NCBI GenBank assembly: GCA_028723145.1
Contig: JAQYFM010000061.1
Span: 1 to 15,995 of the forward strand
Source: Spirochaetales bacterium
GTDB taxonomy: Bacteria; Spirochaetota; Spirochaetia; Sphaerochaetales; Sphaerochaetaceae
Direction: 5' to 3'
DNA: 15,995 bases
Shown here piece by piece: positions 6,927 to 13,426 of this stretch. Below the pieces are notes generated by a model. It did no database searches and was not told where the DNA came from. It saw only the letters and a program-made list of their open reading frames with translations. Each line of letters opens with the position of its first letter. Within the stretch, counting starts at the first letter, position 1. Both the position numbers and the translations under genes were made by a program.

Positions 6927-8170
6927 ATAATACTACAGCTTCTTTAATCGTTATTGGTAGTGAATTAACTCGTGGAATTATTGCTGATAAACATGGTCAG
7001 TTAGTATCAAGAGAGTTAACTAAGCTTGGTTATCATATGAATGAAATCATAGCTATCCCTGATGATGGTACTATTGAAGCTGTACTATTTAGCGTAATTA
7101 AGCATAACGACGTAATTATCATCACAGGCGGGCTTGGACCAACTAGTGATGATATGACTCGTCTTACAATTAGTCATGTAGCGGGTAAAGCCTTAGTTAA
7201 AAATGAAGAAGCCTATCAACGCCTATACAAAAGAGTAGGTGAAAGAATACATGGTGCAAATGAAAAGCAAAGCTATTTTCCTGAGGATTTTAAAACTATA
7301 TTAAACCCAAATGGCACAGCAGAAGGCTTTTATGGTAAAGCTGATAACACTTTAATTATCTGTCTTCCTGGACCACCTAGAGAAATGGAACCTATGTTTA
7401 GGGAATTTGTATTACCATACCTTGCACATCTTAATGGACATGAAGAAAAGCCAAGATTTGAGTATTCAACCTTTTTAATTGCAGAAGCAAAGCTTGAGGA
7501 ATTAACTAAAGAGGTCGACTCTGAAATTAACTGGGGAACACGTTTCCAGGATTACAGAATTTCTCTCTACGCTGAAGGTGATGAGAAAAAGGTTAATAGT
7601 GCTATTAAGCGTCTTCAAGAAAAGTGTGGTAATGAGCTAATTATCCCAGGTGATAATACAGCACTTTCATCATTAACTAAAACTTTAAGAGAAAAAGGTC
7701 TTACTATTGCATCTGCTGAAAGCTGTACAGGAGGACTATGCTCAATGCTCTTAACCGAAGAAGCTGGAGCTAGTGTCTATTTTAATGGTGGAGTAGTTTC
7801 ATATGCTCCTTCTGTAAAGGAAGGTGTTTTAGATGTTAGTAGCACTACTATAAAGTGTTATGGAACAGTAAGCGAGAATTGTGCACTTGAGATGGCAGAA
7901 GGTGCTTTAAAGAAAACTAATAGTGATTATGCTTTCTCTGTTACTGGTGTTGCTGGTCCAGATAAAAGTGAAGGAAAGGATGTAGGTACTGTTTGCTTTG
8001 GCTTTGCAGGAAAAAATCGAGTAAGTCAAGCAGTTACTCTCCACTTCACAACATGGGGACGTGCTTCTGTTAGAAGAAAGAGTGCTACAGCTGCTTTTAT
8101 TTTAGCTAATCACTTTATCCTCTCTGATAAGCCACTTATTGACATAACTTGTATGTGGGATTATATTTAA
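6923..8170 (+). CDS. cinA: CinA-family protein (molybdopterin-binding-like domain plus nicotinamide-nucleotide amidase domain)
   Basis: Two-domain CinA of 415 residues (family about 410-430). Residues 1-170 are the COG1058/MoaB-like domain with TGGLGPTSDD at 68-77 and LPGPPREM at 149-156. Residues about 250-400 are the PncC-type amidase domain, which deamidates nicotinamide mononucleotide in pyridine-nucleotide salvage, with AESCTGG at 265-271, GGVVSYA at 289-295 and TGVAGP at 341-346. I start it at the ATG overlapping the lnt stop, with AAAGG upstream; this implies translational coupling. Departures from the usual motifs, from memory: D-x-N near residue 22-24 is DKH, and the GPGGG stretch after TGVAGP is replaced by DKSEGKD. 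The last 15 residues are an unusual tail. Despite the name, no link to competence is implied. Confidence 0.9.
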   Translation: MNNTTASLIVIGSELTRGIIADKHGQLVSRELTKLGYHMNEIIAIPDDGTIEAVLFSVIKHNDVIIITGGLGPTSDDMTRLTISHVAGKALVKNEEAYQRLYKRVGERIHGANEKQSYFPEDFKTILNPNGTAEGFYGKADNTLIICLPGPPREMEPMFREFVLPYLAHLNGHEEKPRFEYSTFLIAEAKLEELTKEVDSEINWGTRFQDYRISLYAEGDEKKVNSAIKRLQEKCGNELIIPGDNTALSSLTKTLREKGLTIASAESCTGGLCSMLLTEEAGASVYFNGGVVSYAPSVKEGVLDVSSTTIKCYGTVSENCALEMAEGALKKTNSDYAFSVTGVAGPDKSEGKDVGTVCFGFAGKNRVSQAVTLHFTTWGRASVRRKSATAAFILANHFILSDKPLIDITCMWDYI

Positions 8171-8256
8171 GTCGTTAATCAGATTATTCAATTAGAACTA
8201 ATAATATATTCTAAATTAATATACTTACACGTTTAATTTTTTGGAGAATAATTTTC

Positions 8257-10179
8257 ATGGCAGATGAAGATTTGTTTGTCGACAGCCAGGTTCAGGCTGT
8301 TTCTTCACAAGAAGAAGGTGAAACAAAGAAAAAAAGAGTCGTAAAGACTAAGAAAGTAATTAAAGTTAAGGTTAAGCCAGCTGAACCTACTGAAGTAAAA
8401 GAAGAAAGTAAAGAAGAAGCTAATTCTGTTGAAGTTGAGAAGGTTGAAAAACCAAAGAGAAAGCTTCAGAGAAAGCCTAGAAAGAAGGTTAATCCTAAGA
8501 CTGAAGAAAAGAGTGTAGATGAAGATCAACCAACTTTAATAGATGTTGAAGAAGGTGCTAACGTAGAAAGCCAAGAGGCTCCTAAGTTAGAACTTGAAGA
8601 AGCTCCTATAAAAGAAATCATCCCAACCGAGATTGTTAAAGAAGAAGATAATCAAAGTGAAGTTGTTACTCCTGATGTTAAGGAAGAAGCTTCTACAGAG
8701 GAATCTCAAGAGGTAAGTGATAATACTCAAGCTCAAGATAGCGAAGAAGATAACTCTAAAATCAATAAGTTTAATAAAAAGAATAAGTTCAATAAAAATC
8801 AAAAGCCAAAAAGGGAAGAAATAATTGAAATAAATCTTGAGGAAAATCCTGATGCTCCTCTACTTTTTGTTTCATACCTTACAACACTTCCTGTTGATAC
8901 ACTTCGTAACCTTGCTCGTGAGAAGGGAATTAGCGAAGAAGTAATTTTAGATTGCAGAAAGCAGGACTTAATTAAGGAAATGTGCCGTCTACACACTTCA
9001 ACTGGTGGTGCTTTAATGGTAGAGGGTACAATTGAAATCTTACAAGATGGATATGGTTTTTTAAGATATTCAATTAATAGCTATCTCTCTGGAAGTGAGG
9101 ATGTTTATCTCTCTGCTGGTATGATTAGAGGTTGTGGCCTCAGAACTGGTGATACCGTTTATGGTCAAATTAGAACACCAAGAGAGACAGATAAATTCTA
9201 CTCAATGTTTAGAGTAATGAAGGTTAATAATCAAACACCTCAAGAAGCAAAGCTTAGAGTTCCATTTGATACCTTAACTCCACTTTTCCCTGATGAGAAA
9301 TTAAATTTACAATACATTTCAGACTCCGAAAAACCAGAGGATATGGATATTGCAACTAGAGTTGTAGATTTATTCTGTCCAATCGGAAAAGGTCAGCGTT
9401 CATTAATCGTTGCTCCTCCAAGAACTGGTAAGACAGTATTAATGCAGAAGATTGCAAATGCAATTACTACAAACCACCCAGAGGTTAAGTTATTCGTACT
9501 TCTTGTTGATGAGCGTCCTGAAGAAGTAACTGATATGAGAAGAAATGTTCAAGGTGAAGTTGTTGCATCTACCTTCGATGAGCAAGCTACAAGACACGTT
9601 CAGGTTGCTGAAATGGTTATAGAGAAAGCAAAGCGTTTAGTTGAACTTCATCAAGATGTTGTAATCTTACTCGACTCAATTACACGTCTTGCTAGAGCAT
9701 ATAACCAAACAGTTCCTGCATCTGGAAAGATCTTATCTGGTGGTGTTGATTCTAATGCACTTCATAAGCCAAAGAGATTCTTCGGTGCTGCAAGAAATAT
9801 TGAAAATGGTGGCTCTTTAACTATTATTTCAACAGCGTTAATTGAAACAGGTTCAAGAATGGATGAAGTTATCTTTGAAGAGTTCAAGGGTACAGGTAAC
9901 AACGAAATAGTTCTTGATAGAAGAATGGCTGATTCAAGAAAGTTCCCTGCTATTAACATTAAAAAGTCTGGAACTCGTCGTGATGATCTATTGTTATCAA
10001 AGGACGAGCTTACTCGCCTCTGGTTATTAAGAAATGCTGTTTCTAACATGGATGATTTAGAGATGAGTGTATTCCTAATTGACAAGATGAAGAAAACACA
10101 CAATAATAAAGAGTTCCTAGGCTCTATGTCAGGTGCCGCAGTTAATTCTGCAACCCAGACAATGAGTGTATTAAAATGA
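8257..10179 (+). CDS. rho: Transcription termination factor Rho with long disordered N-terminal extension
   Basis: Hexameric RNA helicase that ends transcription. It has 640 residues against about 419 in E. coli. Residues 1 to about 195 are low-complexity, rich in Lys, Glu and Val, with basic patches (KKKRVVKTKKVIKVKVK at 24-40; NKFNKKNKFNKNQK at 170-183). Then come the Rho N-domain (LPVDTLRNLAREKGI at 211-225), the cold-shock-type RNA-binding domain with GYGFLR at 265-270, Walker A APPRTGKT at 386-393, DERPEEVTDM at 418-427, Walker B VVILLD at 468-473, the SGGVD loop at 494-498 and GAARNIENGGS at 510-520. All core motifs look intact. ATG with GGAGA 9 nt upstream. The 86-nt gap before it holds a -10-like TATACT (8220-8225) but no good -35, so an own promoter is uncertain. 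L31 follows 54 nt later. Confidence 0.96.
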   Translation: MADEDLFVDSQVQAVSSQEEGETKKKRVVKTKKVIKVKVKPAEPTEVKEESKEEANSVEVEKVEKPKRKLQRKPRKKVNPKTEEKSVDEDQPTLIDVEEGANVESQEAPKLELEEAPIKEIIPTEIVKEEDNQSEVVTPDVKEEASTEESQEVSDNTQAQDSEEDNSKINKFNKKNKFNKNQKPKREEIIEINLEENPDAPLLFVSYLTTLPVDTLRNLAREKGISEEVILDCRKQDLIKEMCRLHTSTGGALMVEGTIEILQDGYGFLRYSINSYLSGSEDVYLSAGMIRGCGLRTGDTVYGQIRTPRETDKFYSMFRVMKVNNQTPQEAKLRVPFDTLTPLFPDEKLNLQYISDSEKPEDMDIATRVVDLFCPIGKGQRSLIVAPPRTGKTVLMQKIANAITTNHPEVKLFVLLVDERPEEVTDMRRNVQGEVVASTFDEQATRHVQVAEMVIEKAKRLVELHQDVVILLDSITRLARAYNQTVPASGKILSGGVDSNALHKPKRFFGAARNIENGGSLTIISTALIETGSRMDEVIFEEFKGTGNNEIVLDRRMADSRKFPAINIKKSGTRRDDLLLSKDELTRLWLLRNAVSNMDDLEMSVFLIDKMKKTHNNKEFLGSMSGAAVNSATQTMSVLK

Positions 10180-10185
10180 TGCTTG

Positions 10186-10205
10186 TCATCTGTGAAAGCA
10201 GATGA
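10186..10205 (+). other. Stem-loop between rho and rpmE
   Basis: TCATCTG (10186-10192) and CAGATGA (10199-10205) form a perfect 7-bp stem with the loop TGAAAG. No T-run follows, so it is not a terminator. It begins 7 nt after the rho stop and ends 17 nt before the GGAGG of rpmE. It could be an mRNA-processing or stability element, or an L31 leader structure. Confidence 0.45.
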
Positions 10206-10233
10206 TGTAAGATATAAGATTTGGAGGATTACA

Positions 10234-10437
10234 ATGAAGAAGGATTTACACCCTAACTATCAGTTACAGGAGATTACATGCTCATGCGGTAACGTTATCA
10301 AGACTAAGACAACAGCTAAGAATATGCACGTTGAAATTTGTTCAGCTTGCCACCCATTCTTCACTGGTACTCAGAAGCTTGTTGACTCAACAGGTCGTGT
10401 AGAACGCTTTAACAAGAGATACGCAAAGAACAACTAA
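10234..10437 (+). CDS. rpmE: 50S ribosomal protein L31, zinc-binding type
   Basis: Large-subunit protein bL31 of 67 residues, within the normal range. It starts MKKDLHPNYQ, as the family does, with GGAGG 6 nt upstream of the ATG; an in-frame TTG at 10183 has no such site and is rejected. Cysteines 16, 18, 36 and 39 (TCSCGN and ICSACHPF) give the zinc-binding form, as opposed to the cysteine-free form used in zinc starvation. The C-terminal TGTQKLVDSTGRVERFNKRY is typical. It is last in the plus-strand block and is followed at once by an intrinsic terminator. Confidence 0.96.
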   Translation: MKKDLHPNYQLQEITCSCGNVIKTKTTAKNMHVEICSACHPFFTGTQKLVDSTGRVERFNKRYAKNN

Positions 10438-10460
10438 TCTTTTGCTTAGTGTAATTAGAG

Positions 10461-10492
10461 GAGGTAGAGTAATGATTCTACCTCTTTTTTTT
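10461..10492 (+). terminator. Intrinsic terminator after rpmE
   Basis: GAGGTAGA (10461-10468) pairs perfectly with TCTACCTC (10477-10484). A G-T and a T-A pair extend the stem inward to a 4-nt loop. Eight T follow (10485-10492). It closes the rpsT-to-rpmE block 24 nt after the L31 stop. Confidence 0.92.
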
Positions 10493-10550
10493 GTTGTAGC
10501 TGTTTAGTTATTTTATCAAAGTACAACATTTATCTTTTCATTGTTTTTTA

Positions 10551-10588
10551 CAAACGTGCTTATATTATTTGAAAAATAAGCACGTTTG
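10551..10588. repeat. Perfect 13-bp inverted repeat of unknown role
   Basis: CAAACGTGCTTAT (10551-10563) and ATAAGCACGTTTG (10576-10588) are exact reverse complements around a 12-nt spacer. No T-run follows on either strand, so it does not read as an intrinsic terminator. It lies between the rpmE terminator and the end of the hig module. I found no second copy in the window. Confidence 0.75.
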
Positions 10589-10660
10589 GAAGAAATTTTT
10601 AGTTGTGATAGTACATTACTATTTCAGATTTTTTTATATGATGTTATTTCTTTTTTTATT

Positions 10661-10696
10661 CAATCAAACAAGGAGAGTGTCTGATACGACTCCCCT
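10661..10696 (-). terminator. Probable terminator of the higBA transcript
   Basis: On the minus strand, AGGGGAGT (10696-10689) pairs with ACTCTCCT (10678-10671) over 8 bp with one G-U pair and a 10-nt loop. It is followed by the T-rich TGTTTGATTG. The stem begins 10 nt after the higA stop. The T-run is interrupted, so efficiency is uncertain. Confidence 0.6.
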
Positions 10697-10706
10697 ATAA
10701 AATACT

Positions 10707-11813
10707 CTAATCAGAATGCATTATTTCAATTACATATTTTTCTTTTAACTTTGAACATCTATTCTGTGCAATGATTCCTTCATGCTGTAATCTCCCAGCT
10801 ACAATTCCTGGATGAATTCCTATTGAATTAGCAAACTCAACTATCTCATCATCAGATGTATATTTTGATGGTGCTAATCTTCTATAATCTACAGGTGGAA
10901 TCAAATAGTTTTTTGCAAATTTATCAGCTTCTATTTCCAATTTATCGTTGATATTCATCATTTCTTCAATTGAACTGCTGATGAAAACGGTTTTGATTTT
11001 CTGTTGTAAAACATGCTTGATTTCATGGAATAATGAAAACCAAAACTTATCTGCATCAAGGCCTCGATTATTCATAGCTAGTACTACTCTGTCATCTGTT
11101 ACCCATTTTACAGCACCATTCACGCCTGAATTTTTCAAGTGAGGTAATAAAACAAATGCAATACCACATTCAGCAAAGATTTTACGCATTCTCGGTAAGA
11201 AAACATCAGGTGTCTTAACAGTCATGCCTCTAAGCTCTGGTAAATACTCTTTTAGTTTTTCACTATTATAAGGTTTTGTATTAATACATTTAGAGAGATT
11301 CATAGCTGTTTGAATCCATGCTCTAGAATTAATGATATTCTTTTCACTATTGCAAGATGTACTTGATCTAAAGTTTACTAGAAAATCCGCCTGCAACATG
11401 ATTCGTAAATCTGCAACCTGAAAAAACTTGCATAAATTTATCACTTTATCATTAATATTTCTTGCTATTGGTAAACCAACTACATCAATAAAGTATTTAT
11501 AATCTATCTCTTTTGCAAGTTCAGCCTGTTCATCAATATCCTTAGCCTGCTGTATCTCTATCAATTTCTGATCATAAGAATTCTGTAAATTTTGCCAAAC
11601 TTCAACACTAGTTCCAAGCATCACAGAAAGCTTCTTTGCTAAGTCATTTGAGATATTAGCTTGGCCATTGATTAATTGACTCAAGGTCTTTGGAGTTGTT
11701 CCCATTCTTGTAGCAAACTCAGCTTGATTAATTCCCATATCCTCAATGATATCCGCAATATAATATCCAGGGTGAAATGCCACTATATCTTTATATTCTT
11801 TTATATTACTCAT
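10707..11813 (-). CDS. higA: HigA-type antitoxin fused to an ImmA/IrrE metallopeptidase domain
   Basis: A two-part protein of 368 residues. Residues about 12-80 are an XRE-type helix-turn-helix of the HigA kind (HPGYYIADIIEDMGINQAEFA, then TTPKTLSQLINGQANIS), which binds DNA and would repress its own promoter. After a helical linker, residues about 205-310 match the ImmA/IrrE (DUF955-type) zinc-peptidase fold: FHEIKH at 262-267 gives a complete HExxH, and EIEADKFAKNYLIP at 293-306 supplies the third metal ligand and the usual downstream motif. Classic HigA is only about 100 residues. Its start overlaps the toxin stop by 8 nt (ATGAGTAA), with GGAGG 12 nt upstream. By position it is the antitoxin of the preceding HigB-like toxin; peptidase activity and its target are inferred. 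Confidence 0.85.
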   Translation of the reverse strand: MSNIKEYKDIVAFHPGYYIADIIEDMGINQAEFATRMGTTPKTLSQLINGQANISNDLAKKLSVMLGTSVEVWQNLQNSYDQKLIEIQQAKDIDEQAELAKEIDYKYFIDVVGLPIARNINDKVINLCKFFQVADLRIMLQADFLVNFRSSTSCNSEKNIINSRAWIQTAMNLSKCINTKPYNSEKLKEYLPELRGMTVKTPDVFLPRMRKIFAECGIAFVLLPHLKNSGVNGAVKWVTDDRVVLAMNNRGLDADKFWFSLFHEIKHVLQQKIKTVFISSSIEEMMNINDKLEIEADKFAKNYLIPPVDYRRLAPSKYTSDDEIVEFANSIGIHPGIVAGRLQHEGIIAQNRCSKLKEKYVIEIMHSD

Positions 11814-12153
11814 AATGGTTCGACACCTCCGTTACTTTTACAATTTTAATCATTATGCATTGAGCTAAAATGTCTCCTCCTATAATTTCGTTTCCATCGT
11901 TATCACAGGGAACCATTGTAACTCTATATCCAGTATTACCCAATCGTATGCTCCATTCATCTTTTCTATCACCTTTTAAATGTTCAAAATGAAATGGAGG
12001 ATACTTAGCAATATCCATTAACGAATCTGCATTAATAATAAAATTTTCTGCAGATAGAAGTTTCTTTTTTACTTGTTCAGGATATCTCCATTTTTTTTTG
12101 TACTCAGAACAAAACTGTTTCTTTGCAGTATCATTCTTATACATTATTTGCAT
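11806..12153 (-). CDS. higB: HigB/RelE-family toxin
   Basis: Type II toxin of the HigB branch of the RelE/ParE superfamily, ribosome-dependent mRNA nucleases. It has 115 residues, near the family norm of about 92-110. Seen: YPPFHFEHLKGDRKDEWSIR at 51-70, GYRVTMVP at 75-82 and the C-terminal IVKVTEVSNHYE, all typical of HigB. The basic residues Lys60, Arg63 and Arg70 sit where the family places catalytic or RNA-binding residues. It precedes its antitoxin, the toxin-first order typical of hig loci. The ATG at 12153 has AAGGA 12 nt upstream. A second ATG three codons later (12144) has TAGG 10 nt upstream and may be the true start. The reading frame is intact, so an active toxin is plausible. Confidence 0.88.
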   Translation of the reverse strand: MQIMYKNDTAKKQFCSEYKKKWRYPEQVKKKLLSAENFIINADSLMDIAKYPPFHFEHLKGDRKDEWSIRLGNTGYRVTMVPCDNDGNEIIGGDILAQCIMIKIVKVTEVSNHYE

Positions 12154-12178
12154 ACCTAAACTTTTTCCTTACTAATAA

Positions 12179-12204
12179 TTTTATTACCTTTTAGGTAATT
12201 AAAA
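12179..12204. promoter_or_regulatory. hig operator 1, over the transcription start
   Basis: ATTACC and GGTAAT form an exact inverted repeat around TTTTA (12183-12199). Flanking T and A runs extend the symmetry (TTTTATTACC on the left, GGTAATTAAAA on the right, off by one base). It covers the expected hig transcription start near 12197. The left half TTTTATTAC recurs exactly in operator 2. Confidence 0.65.
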
Positions 12205-12232
12205 TCTTATCATTATTAATTAATAATTCCAA
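12204..12232 (-). promoter_or_regulatory. higBA promoter
   Basis: On the minus strand TTGGAA (12232-12227) and TAAGAT (12209-12204) are 17 nt apart; each box matches 4 of 6 consensus positions. It lies exactly between the two inverted repeats. The expected start near 12197 gives a leader of about 45 nt before higB. Confidence 0.55.
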
Positions 12233-12236
12233 TATA

Positions 12237-12261
12237 TTTTATTACTATTTTGGTAATAAAA
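12237..12261. promoter_or_regulatory. hig operator 2, just upstream of the -35 box
   Basis: TTTTATTAC (12237-12245) and GTAATAAAA (12253-12261) are exact 9-nt inverted arms around a 7-nt spacer. The core resembles operator 1, and the two centres are about 58 bp apart, near five and a half helical turns. Confidence 0.65.
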
Positions 12262-12341
12262 CTTGAATTAATAATTTTTGTATAGAAAAAGAGGTACTTT
12301 AATAGTTAGTTTCTTCTACTTCTTAGATATCTATTTTATGA

Positions 12342-12353
12342 ATTCAATTGAAT
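12342..12353. repeat. 12-bp perfect palindrome downstream of lysR
   Basis: ATTCAATTGAAT reads the same on both strands. It lies in the AT-rich stretch 12262-12405 between the lysR stop and the hig operators, where I see no gene and no convincing lysR terminator. Such a palindrome can arise by chance in AT-rich DNA; no role is assigned. Confidence 0.3.
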
Positions 12354-12405
12354 GTACTAAGATATTAATTTCTCTATTGAAATCAAAATACTAGTTTTCA
12401 TTTTA

Positions 12406-13317
12406 TTAACTATATACAGGGGTATTTTCCCAAGTGTATTTCATACCTATATCTTTAACTAGTTCTATTAGATATTTTTCTTCTGCTGATAAAAAACAAA
12501 CCTTTCTCCAAATTGCATAGTATTCACGCGTGATAGAGAAATCAGTATTTAATTCTCTTATTATTCCTCTTTGAATACTATCATTTACTGTTTTATTAGA
12601 AAGAAGTGAAACGCCAAAGCCTTCTTCTACAAGTTTAAGAGCATGTTCTCCTGAGTTACAATTCCATTCCGGTTTCAGATTTACAAATTGACTTTCTGCA
12701 TATGAGTCAATTAAATGTCTAATACTACTTCCTTTTTTAATAAAAATTAAACTCTCCTGGGCAATATCATCAATTGTATATACATCTTGTTCTGATTTTA
12801 ATTGATAATCAAAACCTGCTACCATTACAATTTTATCATCTCCAATTTTTACACTATCAATATTAACATCTGTGAGCTTTTGCTGAATAAACCCAACATT
12901 ATAAATTCCATTTAATATACCATCCATAATTTTAGCAGGATGTTCTTCTGTAATATGAAGCTGACATGATGGATATTTTTTATGAAATAAAATTGTAGCT
13001 TGCTTTAATACATATGGACCAAGACCAGAACTACATCCAATGCTAATTTCTCTCATTTGTCTTGTACTTGAAAAATTAGCTCTTAATATTTCCACTTCCT
13101 TAAGAACTTTTAATGCTTTTTCATAACAAGTTTTTCCTTGAGGAGTAATGTGAATAGATTTTTTTTCTCTAATAAAGAGTTGTATATCAAACTCTTGCTC
13201 AAGATCAGCTATCATCCTACTTACTCCAGGCTGTGTCATGTTCATCCTATCTGCAGCTAATGTCATAGAACTCAGCTCTGCAACAGCACAAAAGACTTCA
13301 ATTTGTGTTAATGTCAT
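12406..13317 (-). CDS. LysR-type transcriptional regulator
   Basis: 303 residues, standard LysR length. Residues 1-60 are the winged helix-turn-helix (LTQIEVFCAVAELSSMTLAA, then MTQPGVSRMIADLEQEFDIQLFIRE). Residues about 88-295 are the periplasmic-binding-like effector domain, starting at ISIGCSSGLGPYVL, with GFGVSLLS near 233-240. The start is ATG with AGAGG 6 nt upstream. It is divergent from the ABC importer genes, the classic LysR arrangement, so it most likely controls them and itself in response to the transported compound. The effector is unknown. A -10-like TATACT (13338-13333) lies directly upstream, its spacer covered by the dyad at 13339-13360, which fits self-repression. Confidence 0.93.
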   Translation of the reverse strand: MTLTQIEVFCAVAELSSMTLAADRMNMTQPGVSRMIADLEQEFDIQLFIREKKSIHITPQGKTCYEKALKVLKEVEILRANFSSTRQMREISIGCSSGLGPYVLKQATILFHKKYPSCQLHITEEHPAKIMDGILNGIYNVGFIQQKLTDVNIDSVKIGDDKIVMVAGFDYQLKSEQDVYTIDDIAQESLIFIKKGSSIRHLIDSYAESQFVNLKPEWNCNSGEHALKLVEEGFGVSLLSNKTVNDSIQRGIIRELNTDFSITREYYAIWRKVCFLSAEEKYLIELVKDIGMKYTWENTPVYS

Positions 13318-13334
13318 AAAAACCTCTGTTTAAG

Positions 13335-13364
13335 TATAATATAATTATTATGAATTATATAATA
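13335..13364. promoter_or_regulatory. Candidate LysR-type binding site
   Basis: ATATAATT (13339-13346) and AATTATAT (13353-13360) are exact 8-nt inverted arms around ATTATG. Three more outer pairs follow after one mismatch. It includes a T-N11-A core with dyad symmetry (T13345, A13357). Its centre is about 59 nt upstream of the expected importer start, where LysR regulators usually bind. AT-richness makes a chance dyad possible. Confidence 0.5.
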
Positions 13365-13373
13365 AATAATAAT

Positions 13374-13402
13374 TTTACAGTATGAATATTTGGTATTATG
13401 CT
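13374..13402 (+). promoter_or_regulatory. Probable promoter of the ABC importer genes
   Basis: TTTACA (13374-13379) and TATGCT (13397-13402) are 17 nt apart, matching consensus at 5 and 4 of 6 positions. The expected start is near 13409, giving a leader of about 18 nt that contains the AAAGGAG ribosome site. It lies inside a longer open frame beginning at 13382, one reason to reject that earlier start. Confidence 0.5.
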
Positions 13403-13426
13403 GAAATCACAAAAGGAGAAAAACAT

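Noticed and set aside
8192..8214. TTAGAA/TTCTAA inverted repeat upstream of rho
   Set aside because: Six AT-rich pairs around an 11-nt loop are expected by chance in such sequence.
10551..10588. 13-bp inverted repeat as a bidirectional terminator
   Set aside because: Neither strand has a T-run after the stem; it is kept as a repeat of unknown role, and the terminators at 10461-10492 and 10661-10696 already serve both sides.
13382..13426. Upstream ATG for the solute-binding protein
   Set aside because: It would put 15 residues before a clear signal peptide, has no ribosome site, and overlaps the likely promoter; the ATG at 13427 has AAAGGAG.
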